NCBI GenBank assembly: GCA_039649115.1
Contig: JBBWZQ010000291.1
Span: forward strand, 1 to 19,621
Length of the DNA stretch: 19,621 nt
Reading direction: 5' to 3'
Source: DATEJJ01 sp039649115
Lineage (GTDB): Bacteria; Actinomycetota; Actinomycetes; Mycobacteriales; Micromonosporaceae
Positions 8,728-15,286 of this stretch are shown here, piece by piece (position 1 is the stretch's first letter; the number at the start of each line of letters is the position of its first letter). The notes under the pieces were generated by a model. It worked only from the letters and a program-made list of their open reading frames with translations. It had not been told where the DNA came from and made no database searches. A program made the translations under genes and the position numbers.

Positions 8728-9374
8728 CTATGTAACGAAGTCGGTGGCGGCTTGGCGCGAGGTCTCCGGCGGTGGCCGCCCAGCCCATGTTTGGGAGGTG
8801 CCGGTCGACCGGATCTCGGCGGCGGCGGTGCGGCCGGCGACGCTCGGGTCGCACAGGTCGTGGTGGATCCGGCGCAGCGATCTGGTACCGGAGGGCGAGC
8901 CGGTCGGCGCCAAGTGAGGCGGGTCGGCTGGGACGGGACAGCGCAGCATCACGGATCGAAGCCACGCAGGAAGCGACGCAGGACCGATAACCGTTCTTTG
9001 TCGCTCGCGGCCTCGACGAGGCGCAACAGCAGCCATGGCGAGTGGCGTGGGACGGGTCGCCACCGCCGACCAGCGACGACCGCCGGCAGCGGTGCGGGCC
9101 CGGGAGGCAGGCCGCGAACTGGGCTCGTCTGCGCCGGCCAACGCCTGCTGGAATTGGTCGCCATCCCGTGGGCGAGGAGCATTGCTCAGCGTCGCGGCGG
9201 CCGTGCGCTGAACCTGCGCACCGGGCGGACCGTCACCGAAAGCTACCGGCTCTGCAGGTCGCCAACGTAAGGTTTCCGGCTACCGGATTGGCTACCGTAA
9301 GTTACTACCCGAGAGCGCTGTGAGACTGTCAGCCGGACAATCTGTGTCAGAGGCACTTCATTTGACTACTGTAA
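8728..9374. other. Intergenic region without a recognisable gene
   Basis: Open frames here are long only because of base composition; none has a ribosome-binding site and a recognisable product. It probably contains further decayed remains of the gene whose tail is at 8557-8727. Three GCTACCG words (9242-9248, 9279-9285, 9291-9297) and a local drop in GC at 9265-9310 mark its right part, where a promoter for the pilin gene could lie. TAAGTT at 9298-9303 is a possible -10, but without a clear -35. Confidence 0.4.
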
Positions 9375-9435
9375 GTCATTCGATCGGTCGGAGTAGCCGG
9401 CTGGCTGGCGCAGAGCCAGCAACCCGATTGATGAC
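9375..9435 (+). ncRNA. Structured leader element upstream of pilA (unassigned)
   Basis: A 61-nt stretch folds into two stacked stems. The closing stem pairs GTCAT (9375-9379) and CGATCGG (9381-9387) with CCGATTG (9424-9430) and ATGAC (9431-9435): 12 pairs with one G-U and a single bulged T at 9380. Inside is a perfect 7-bp hairpin, GCTGGCT (9400-9406) / AGCCAGC (9414-9420), with loop GGCGCAG. A 12-nt purine-containing joint (TCGGAGTAGCCG) lies on one side and AAC on the other. It ends 147 nt before the pilA start. It lacks the conserved cores of c-di-GMP-I riboswitches (GGGCAAACC, ACGCAAAGCC) and matches no family I can name. Whether it is transcribed with pilA is inferred. Confidence 0.35.
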
Positions 9436-9530
9436 AGAGCGTGACCGACGTAATGACAGATAAGCCCGTTGCGCCCCGTTATGTTTCTCCCGACCTCGCT
9501 GAAGCGCGCAGCAGCCGGGTCGTCGGTTCG

Positions 9531-9552
9531 CATACCGCACAGGGACGGTATG
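9531..9552 (+). promoter_or_regulatory. Hairpin just upstream of the pilA ribosome-binding site
   Basis: CATACCG (9531-9537) and CGGTATG (9546-9552) form a perfect 7-bp stem with an 8-nt loop, ending 15 nt before the AAGGAG site of pilA (9568-9573). It could stabilise the mRNA 5' end or affect ribosome access. This is inference from structure and position only. Confidence 0.35.
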
Positions 9553-9582
9553 GGCCGCACCCTGACGAAGGAGAAACCTGGC

Positions 9583-9936
9583 ATGTTGCATCGCCTGCGT
9601 ACCGCCATGGCGAACGAGGGTGGCTTCACCCTCATCGAGTTGCTGATCGTGATCGTCATCCTCGGGGTGCTGTCCGGCATCGTGGTCTTCGCGGTCTCCG
9701 CCTTCAACAACGACGGGAAGGCCGCGGCCTGCAAGTCCGACCTGAAGAACGTGGAGATCGCGTCCGAGGCGTACTACGCCAAGGTCCACACCTACGCCAC
9801 CGCCATCGACGATGCGACCCACACGGCGACCACGATGGTCGGCGCCGGGTACATCAAGGAGGCGCCGAGCACCACCAACGGGTACACGATCACCTACACC
9901 GCCGCCACCGGCGTGGTGACCGCAGCCGGTTGCTAG
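9583..9936 (+). CDS. pilA: Type IV major pilin (PilA-like)
   Basis: A 117-residue prepilin. The ATG at 9583 is chosen for AAGGAG at 9568-9573 (9-nt spacer); the frame extends upstream, but that would place this site inside the gene. The 14-residue leader ends EGG and is followed by the canonical mature start FTLIELLIVIVILGVLSG, with Glu at mature position 5 (Glu19). Prepilin peptidase should therefore cut after Gly14 and methylate Phe15. The hydrophobic helix runs to about residue 40; the short globular domain (SDLKNVEIASEAYYAK, TYATAIDDATH, YTITYTAATGVV) is typical of small Gram-positive and GspG-like pilins. Cys50 and the last residue, Cys117, could form the C-terminal disulfide loop. It is the first gene of the cluster, followed by a strong hairpin and then pilT, which fits a subunit made in excess of the assembly machinery. 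Confidence 0.93.
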   Translation: MLHRLRTAMANEGGFTLIELLIVIVILGVLSGIVVFAVSAFNNDGKAAACKSDLKNVEIASEAYYAKVHTYATAIDDATHTATTMVGAGYIKEAPSTTNGYTITYTAATGVVTAAGC

Positions 9937-9957
9937 GTCCGCGATCTGATCCGCCCC

Positions 9958-9986
9958 GGGAAGGGCCGGCCCGTCCGGCCCTTCCC
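9958..9986 (+). terminator. Strong hairpin between pilA and pilT
   Basis: GGGAAGGGCCGG (9958-9969) and CCGGCCCTTCCC (9975-9986) make a perfect 12-bp stem with loop CCCGT, starting 21 bases after the pilA stop. No T-run follows, so partial termination or a 3' stabiliser of the pilA message is likely. Either would make pilA transcript more abundant than the downstream genes. Confidence 0.65.
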
Positions 9987-10028
9987 GCCGGCGGCGGTAC
10001 CCCGACGGCTTACCCATGGAGGATCCCC

Positions 10029-11123
10029 ATGCACGAAGGCGCGACCGGCGGCCGGATGGACGCGCTGCTCGAGGCGCTCTGGCAGGTCGGCGGCACCGAT
10101 CTGCTGCTGACCGCCGGGCTGGCGCCGCAGGCCCGGGTGCAGGGGGTGCTGCACGCCGTGCCGGGGCAGCCGGTGCTGTTCGGCGAGGACTGCGCCGGGC
10201 TGCTCACCGAACTGCTGACCGCCGAGCAGATGGCGGCGCGCGCCGGCAACCACGAGTACGACTTCGCCTTCGACTGGCGTGAGCACGCCAGGGTCCGGGG
10301 CAACGTGTTCCGCCAGCGCGGCCACACCGCTGTCGCGCTGCGGATGATTCCCCGCGAGGTACCGACCATGGCCGCTCTCGGCCTGCCCCCGATCCTCGGC
10401 GACTTCGCCCGGCGGCATCAGGGCCTCGTACTGGTGACCGGGCCGACCGGCTCGGGCAAGTCGACCACGCTCGCCGCGATCATCAACCAGATCAACATCG
10501 AGCGCGCCTGCCACATTCTGACCATCGAGGACCCGATCGAGTATGTGCACGAGCACAAGCGGGCCACGGTCAACCAGCGCGAGGTGGGCGCGGACACCAC
10601 CTCTTTCGGCCAGGCGCTGCGCAACGCCCTGCGGGAGGACCCGGACGTCCTGCTCGTCGGCGAGATGCGCGACCTGGAGTCGATCCGGTTCGCGCTGACC
10701 ATCGCGGAGACCGGGCACCTGGTCTTCGCGACCCTGCACACCAACGACACGGCGCAGTCGCTGGCCCGCATCGTCGACGTCTTCCCGGCCGAGCAGCAGG
10801 CCCAGGTACGGGTACAGCTCGCCGCGGCGCTGACCGGCATCGTGTACCAGCGCCTGATCCCGTCCGTGACCGGCGGGATGGTCGCGGCACACGAGGTGCT
10901 CGTCGCCACCGCCGCGGTCCGCAACATCATCAAGGAAGGCAAGACCCACCAGTTGCGCAACGCGCTGGTGACCGGGCAGAAGGACGGGATGGTCACGTTC
11001 GAACGCTGCCTGTCGATGCTCGTGCAGGCCGGCCGGGTCACGCTCGCCGACGCCACCGCCCGCAGCCTGCACCCGCAGGACATCGAGGCACATCCGCGGT
11101 CGTGGGCCGGAGCGCCGGCATGA
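10029..11123 (+). CDS. pilT: Type IV pilus twitching motility ATPase PilT
   Basis: A 364-residue hexameric secretion ATPase expected to power pilus retraction at the cytoplasmic face of the membrane. The ATG at 10029 has GGAGG at 10018-10022 (6-nt spacer). Motifs: Walker A GPTGSGKST at 138-146; Asp box TIEDPIEYVHEH around 165-176; Walker B DVLLVGEMRDLE at 206-217, where GEMRDLE is the PilT-type signature (PilB has GEIRDAE); and His box GHLVFATLHTND at 229-240. The N-terminal PAS-like domain begins with a segment (ALWQVGGTDLLLTAG) equivalent to the GASDLHL region of PilT proteins. Length is normal for PilT. It precedes pilB and overlaps it by 4 bp (ATGA at 11120-11123), implying translational coupling. 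Confidence 0.93.
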   Translation: MHEGATGGRMDALLEALWQVGGTDLLLTAGLAPQARVQGVLHAVPGQPVLFGEDCAGLLTELLTAEQMAARAGNHEYDFAFDWREHARVRGNVFRQRGHTAVALRMIPREVPTMAALGLPPILGDFARRHQGLVLVTGPTGSGKSTTLAAIINQINIERACHILTIEDPIEYVHEHKRATVNQREVGADTTSFGQALRNALREDPDVLLVGEMRDLESIRFALTIAETGHLVFATLHTNDTAQSLARIVDVFPAEQQAQVRVQLAAALTGIVYQRLIPSVTGGMVAAHEVLVATAAVRNIIKEGKTHQLRNALVTGQKDGMVTFERCLSMLVQAGRVTLADATARSLHPQDIEAHPRSWAGAPA

Positions 11124-12910
11124 TCGGTCGCGCCCGCGCCCGGGGCACCGCCACCCGCACTCCCGCACCCCCGGAAGTGCCGGCGCCGCGGCCCACCCGT
11201 CCCACCGATCTGGAGATCGTGCCCGGCGGCCGGCGGCTGGGCGAACTGGCGGTGGCTGCCCGCCTGGTCACCGCCGACCAGGTGCTCGCGGCGCTGCGCG
11301 AGGCGCAGCGGTCCGGCGGCACGCCATTGGGCCAACTGCTCGTCGAGCGCGACGCGCTCGACGAGCGCGACGTCGCCCGCCTGGTGGCCGGGCAGGCCGG
11401 GCTGGACGTTGTCGACCTGCGCGAGGTCAGCCCGCAACCGGCCGCCGTCGCCCTGCTGGACGAGGCGTCCGCACGGGCGTTGACGGCGATACCGCTGCTG
11501 TTCGCCGACGGGACCGTGACCGTCGCGGTCGCCACTCCGGCACACGCCACCCCGCAGCGGCTGGGCGGCCTGCTGGGCCACCCGGCACGGGTCGTGGTGG
11601 CCGCCCGCTCCGACATCCTGCGCGCGATCGGCAACAGCTACCGGGTGCTGGCCGGGATCGGTGCGCAGGTCGAGGCGTTCGAGGCCCGGGACATGATCCG
11701 CCGGGATCTCGGACCGACGCAGGCCGTCGCCATCAACGACGACGCGCCGGCGGTCCAGGTGGTGCAGATGATCATCACCCAGGCCCTGCGGGACCGCGCG
11801 TCGGACGTGCACATCGAGCCGCACGGCGACAAGGTCCGGGTGCGGTACCGCATCGACGGCGCACTGCACGACGTGCTGGAGCTGCCCGGCGCGATGGCAC
11901 CCGTGGTGGCCAGCCGGGTGAAGATCCTCGCCGGCATGAACATCGTCGAGCGGCGCCGGCCCCAGGACGGGCAGATCAGCACCGAGGTCGAGGGGCGGGC
12001 GGTCGACATCCGGGTGTCCACGACCGCGGTCATGGGTGGCGAGAAGGTGGTGCTGCGGCTGCTGGACAAGAGCCGGCCGCTGTACCAACTCACCCAGCTC
12101 GGCATGCCCGCCGAACTGACCGAACGGTACCTGGCACAGCTGCGCTCGCCGTACGGCATGGTGATCTGCGCGGGACCCACCGGCAGCGGGAAGACCACCA
12201 CGCTGTACGGGTCGCTCGGCGCGATCAACACCCCGGACCGCAACATCATGACGATCGAGGACCCGGTCGAGTACACGTTCCCGTCGATCAACCAGATCCA
12301 GATCAACGAGGCGGCCGGGCTCAGCTTCGCCGGCGGACTCAAATCGATCCTGCGTCAGGACCCGGACGTGATCCTGGTCGGCGAGATCCGGGACGCGGAG
12401 ACCGCCCGCATCGCCGTGCAGTCCGCGCTGACCGGACACTTCGTGCTGTCCTCGGTACACGCCACGGACACCGCGGCGACCATACACCGGCTGCTGGACA
12501 TGGACATCGAACGTTTCCTGGTCGCGTCGTCGGTCAGCACCGTGGTGGCACAGCGACTGATGCGCCGGGTGTGCACCCACTGCCGCGTGCCGTACCAGCC
12601 GCCGGCCGAGGAACTCGCGCTGCTGCACGCGATCGGCGGCAACCCCCCACCCGACGGGTTCGCCCGGGGTGCCGGCTGCAACTTCTGCGCCCGCACCGGC
12701 TACCTGGAGCGGATCGGCGTGTACGAGATGATGCCGATCACTGACGCCATCCGGGAACTGATCCTGAGCCGCGGCACGCACGCCGAGATCCAGGCGGCCG
12801 CCCGGGCCGAGGGCATGCGCACCCTGCAGGAGGAGGCGGCCCGCCTCGTCGAGACGGGTGTCACCAACCTGGCCGAGGTGCTGCGGGCCATCTACATTCC
12901 GAGGAGCTGA
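11120..12910 (+). CDS. pilB: Type IV pilus assembly (extension) ATPase PilB/GspE family
   Basis: A 596-residue ATPase that drives pilin polymerisation with PilC. Start: ATG 11120, overlapping the pilT stop as ATGA; a GTG 18 bp upstream is in frame but less likely. Order of domains: a Pro/Arg-rich start, an N-terminal MshEN/GspE-N domain (~35-170; RRLGELAVAARLV, LGQLLVERDALDERD), the N2 domain (~205-310; ASDVHIEP, VRYRIDG, IVERRRPQDG), then the ATPase core. Motifs: Walker A GPTGSGKTT at 352-360, Asp box MTIEDPVEY at 377-385, Walker B DPDVILVGEIRDAE at 414-427, His box GHFVLSSVHATD at 439-450. A zinc-binding four-Cys site is formed by Cys485, Cys488, Cys520 and Cys523, as in PilB/GspE. All key residues are intact. 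Confidence 0.94.
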   Translation: MIGRARARGTATRTPAPPEVPAPRPTRPTDLEIVPGGRRLGELAVAARLVTADQVLAALREAQRSGGTPLGQLLVERDALDERDVARLVAGQAGLDVVDLREVSPQPAAVALLDEASARALTAIPLLFADGTVTVAVATPAHATPQRLGGLLGHPARVVVAARSDILRAIGNSYRVLAGIGAQVEAFEARDMIRRDLGPTQAVAINDDAPAVQVVQMIITQALRDRASDVHIEPHGDKVRVRYRIDGALHDVLELPGAMAPVVASRVKILAGMNIVERRRPQDGQISTEVEGRAVDIRVSTTAVMGGEKVVLRLLDKSRPLYQLTQLGMPAELTERYLAQLRSPYGMVICAGPTGSGKTTTLYGSLGAINTPDRNIMTIEDPVEYTFPSINQIQINEAAGLSFAGGLKSILRQDPDVILVGEIRDAETARIAVQSALTGHFVLSSVHATDTAATIHRLLDMDIERFLVASSVSTVVAQRLMRRVCTHCRVPYQPPAEELALLHAIGGNPPPDGFARGAGCNFCARTGYLERIGVYEMMPITDAIRELILSRGTHAEIQAAARAEGMRTLQEEAARLVETGVTNLAEVLRAIYIPRS

Positions 12911-12912
12911 CA

Positions 12913-14118
12913 GTGATCAGATTCGCGTACCGGGCCACCGCGCCCGACGGCCGGCCCGTGTCCGGCGTGACGAAAGCGGACAGCCGCAGCGCCGCCGAGT
13001 TGACGCTGTACCGCGGCGCGTTGCGCGACATCCGGCTGACCGAGAAGAAAGGCCCGCTGCACGTCGAGCTGACCAGCCCGCGGGTCAAGCGTGAGGAGGT
13101 CATGCACCTGTCCCGCCAGCTCGGCGCGTTCATCCGGGCCGGCCTGCCGATGATCGACGCGGTACACATCCTGGGCGAGGAGGCGACGAACTCCTCCGTG
13201 CGGCGCATGATGCGGGAGGTCGAGGAGGGGCTGCGGGCGGGCGAGCGGTTGTCCGACTGTATCGAGCGGCACCCGAAGATCTTCCCGGAGTTCTACCGCG
13301 GGATCCTGCGCTCGGCGGAGCTGACCGGCCAGCTCGACAGCGTGCTGGACCAGCTCGCCAGGTACCTGGAGCGGGATCTCGAGGCGCGCCGGCGGGTCAA
13401 GTCCGCGCTCATCTACCCGATGATGATCGTGATTATGTCGGTGGTCACGGTGACGGTGCTGTCCAGCTTCGTGCTGCCCCGGTTCAAGACGTTCTTCGCG
13501 AGCCTGGACGCGAAGCTGCCGCTGCCGACCCGGATGCTGCTCGCCTTCACCGACTTCCTCACCCAGTGGTGGTGGGCCCTGATGGTCGGCGCGGGCGCGG
13601 TGGCCCTGGCGATCTACCTGGCGCTGCTCACCGAGGGCGGCCGGTACGCCCGGGACCGCCTGTTCCTCGCGGTCCCGGTCGTGGGCACCGCCATCGAGTT
13701 CACCCTCGTGGAGCGGTTCTGCCGGATCCTGTCCGCCATGGCCGGCGCCGGCGTATCGCTGCCCGAGGCGCTGCGGGTGGCCACCAACTCGCTGCGCAAC
13801 CGGGTCTTCACCCGGTCCCTGGCCGGCGTGCGCGAGGCGATGCTGGAGGGCGAGGGGCTGGCCCGGCCATTGGCGAACACCGGCGTGTTCCCGACGATCG
13901 CGGCCCGGATGATGCGGGTCGGCGAGGAGACCGGCACGCTGGAGACCCAGTTGGAGGTCACGGCCCGGTACTACGACGGCGAGCTGGACTACAAGCTCAA
14001 GCGGCTCACCGCGCTCTTCGAACCCGTGGTGATCGTGGTGATGGGTCTGATCGTCGGCTTCGTCGCGGTGGCGCTGGTGTCCGCGATGTACGGCATCTTC
14101 AACCAGGTGCGGGTCTGA
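12913..14118 (+). CDS. pilC: Type IV pilus inner-membrane platform protein PilC (GspF family)
   Basis: A 401-residue membrane protein, normal for PilC/GspF. GTG start at 12913, two bases after the pilB stop, with GAGGAG at 12901-12906 (6-nt spacer) inside the end of pilB. Two GspF repeats are visible: ~60-190 (MHLSRQLGAFIRAGLPMIDA, ILRSAELTGQLDSVLDQLA) and ~265-395 (ERFCRILSAMAGAGVSLPEA, MMRVGEETGTLETQLE). Each ends in membrane helices: 168-188, a central one at about 218-239, and 370-396. It should anchor the PilB/PilT rings and contact the pilin base. The stop codon (14116-14118) overlaps the next start as TGATG and sits in the first unit of a fourfold 18-bp repeat; reading past it meets three more in-frame TGA codons. 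Confidence 0.93.
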   Translation: MIRFAYRATAPDGRPVSGVTKADSRSAAELTLYRGALRDIRLTEKKGPLHVELTSPRVKREEVMHLSRQLGAFIRAGLPMIDAVHILGEEATNSSVRRMMREVEEGLRAGERLSDCIERHPKIFPEFYRGILRSAELTGQLDSVLDQLARYLERDLEARRRVKSALIYPMMIVIMSVVTVTVLSSFVLPRFKTFFASLDAKLPLPTRMLLAFTDFLTQWWWALMVGAGAVALAIYLALLTEGGRYARDRLFLAVPVVGTAIEFTLVERFCRILSAMAGAGVSLPEALRVATNSLRNRVFTRSLAGVREAMLEGEGLARPLANTGVFPTIAARMMRVGEETGTLETQLEVTARYYDGELDYKLKRLTALFEPVVIVVMGLIVGFVAVALVSAMYGIFNQVRV

Positions 14119-14184
14119 TGCCGGCTGCGGGTCTGATGCCGGGTGCGGGTCTGATGCCGGGTGCGGGTCTGATGCCGGGTGCGG
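14107..14184 (+). repeat. 18-bp tandem repeat duplicating the pilC stop / minor-pilin start junction
   Basis: The unit gtgcgggtctgatgccgg occurs at 14107-14124, 14125-14142 (one mismatch, c for g at 14125), 14143-14160 and 14161-14178, plus a 6-base partial copy to 14184. Each full unit contains TGATG. In the pilC frame there is therefore a TGA at 14116, 14134, 14152 and 14170; in the pilin frame there is an ATG at 14118, 14136, 14154 and 14172. As 18 is a multiple of three, changes in copy number keep both frames and alter only the pilin leader (MPxAGL units). Confidence 0.95.
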
Positions 14185-14648
14185 CGGCCGGGCAGGACTT
14201 GGGCGAGACCCTGCTCGAGATCCTGGTCGCGGTGGCCATCCTCGGGATCGCGGTGGTCGCCGTCATCGGCAGCCTCGGCATCGGTATCAAGACCTCCGAC
14301 ATCCACCGCCAGCAGGCCACCGCCGGTACCACCGTGCGGGACTACGCCGAGGCGGTCGGGACCGCGCTGGCCGGCAATGTCGCCGGCAGCGGCGGGTACA
14401 CCGGGTGCGCCACGGCGGGCGCGTACGCCACGCCGCCCGGGTACTCGCCGCCGTCCGGGTACACCGCGTCGGTGGTACCCGGGTCGCTGCGGTACTGGAG
14501 CGGCGGCGGGTGGCAGACCACCTGTGGCACCGACACCGGACTGCAGCGCCTGACGCTCCAGGTGACCAGCTCCGACGGGCGCGCCGCCGAGCAACTCGTC
14601 CTGGTACTCCGCAAGCCATGCCGGCTGGGGGACCCGCTGTGTTCCTGA
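14118..14648 (+). CDS. Minor type IV pilin, PilV-like
   Basis: 176 residues if started at the first ATG (14118), which overlaps the pilC stop as TGATG. Three further in-frame ATGs at 14136, 14154 and 14172 are equally well placed because of the 18-bp repeat, so the true start is undecided. The leader is MPAAGL-MPGAGL-MPGAGL-MPGAAAGQDLG, without any basic residue, which is unusual for a prepilin. The presumed cleavage is after the Gly of QDLG, giving mature ETLLEILVAVAILGIAVVAV with Glu at position 5 and Glu rather than Phe at position 1. The LLEILVAV pattern resembles PilV/GspI minor pilins. The rest is Gly/Ser/Tyr-rich (GYSPPSGYTASVV) with Cys in TGCAT, TTCGT, RKPCR and the final LCS, so disulfides are likely. 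Probably part of the tip/priming complex. Confidence 0.8.
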   Translation: MPAAGLMPGAGLMPGAGLMPGAAAGQDLGETLLEILVAVAILGIAVVAVIGSLGIGIKTSDIHRQQATAGTTVRDYAEAVGTALAGNVAGSGGYTGCATAGAYATPPGYSPPSGYTASVVPGSLRYWSGGGWQTTCGTDTGLQRLTLQVTSSDGRAAEQLVLVLRKPCRLGDPLCS

Positions 14649-15286
14649 ACCGCCGCCCAGCCGTGGACCCGCGGGACGGCGGGTTCACGCTGATCGAACT
14701 GCTGGTCGCGGTCACGGTGCTGGCCGTCATCGTGGTGCCGCTGGCCAACGTCATCATCGGGTACGGCCACAGCACCGGCGCCACCGCCGACCGGTTCGCC
14801 CTCTCCCACGACGCGCAGATCAGCGCCGCGTACTTCGCCCAGGACGTCGCCGCCACCGGCCTGCGCGACTACTCCAGCACGCTGGACGGCAACGGCGACA
14901 TCCCGTTCCTGGCCTCGATCCAGCTGGGTGCCGCCTACAACGCGGGCGGCCGGACCTGCGGCACCGCCGCCACCCCGCCCGCCAAGATCCGCTTTCTTGC
15001 GGACGACTGGGACGCCACGGCGTCGACTCCGGTGCTCGGTACCGACATCGTCGCCTACTACGTCTCCGGTACCCAGCTGCACCGGATGCGCTGTGCCGGC
15101 TCGGCCACCCCGGTCTCCGACATCGTGCTCTCCCACAACCTCGACCCGGCCACCCCCCTTGTCACCTGCTCCAGTACCTGCACCGGCACGCCGGTGCCGC
15201 AGCAGGTGACCCTCGCGTTCTCGGTCGTGCTGACCTCGGTCGGCGGGTACCCGGTCACGCTCATCGGAACGCGGAGGCAGACATGA
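14639..15286 (+). CDS. Minor type IV pilin, PilW/GspJ-like
   Basis: 215 residues from GTG 14639, which has GGGGGA at 14627-14632 (6-nt spacer) and overlaps the previous gene by 10 bp. An alternative ATG at 14618 would add seven residues. The 15-residue leader MFLNRRPAVDPRDGG precedes the mature start FTLIELLVAVTVLAVIVVPL with Phe1 and Glu5 intact, so cleavage after the second Gly is expected. The region after the helix (DAQISAAYFAQDVAATGLRD) is the pattern of PilW/GspJ-type minor pilins. Cysteines occur in RTCGT, MRCAG and VTCSSTCTG and may form disulfides. The product is larger than PilA and probably joins the PilV-like and PilX-like proteins in an initiation or tip complex. Its stop overlaps the next start as ATGA. 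Confidence 0.85.
   Translation: MFLNRRPAVDPRDGGFTLIELLVAVTVLAVIVVPLANVIIGYGHSTGATADRFALSHDAQISAAYFAQDVAATGLRDYSSTLDGNGDIPFLASIQLGAAYNAGGRTCGTAATPPAKIRFLADDWDATASTPVLGTDIVAYYVSGTQLHRMRCAGSATPVSDIVLSHNLDPATPLVTCSSTCTGTPVPQQVTLAFSVVLTSVGGYPVTLIGTRRQT

Noticed and set aside
8588..9323. Several 60-170-codon frames on both strands
   Set aside because: They overlap each other, lack ribosome-binding sites and give Arg/Pro-rich products typical of GC-rich non-coding DNA.
9375..9435. c-di-GMP-I (GEMM) riboswitch upstream of pilA
   Set aside because: The conserved GGGCAAACC and ACGCAAAGCC segments and the tetraloop-receptor arrangement are absent; kept only as an unassigned structure.
9469..9582. Extended start of pilA upstream of 9583
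   Set aside because: It would place the AAGGAG site inside the gene and give a leader far longer than known for PilA.
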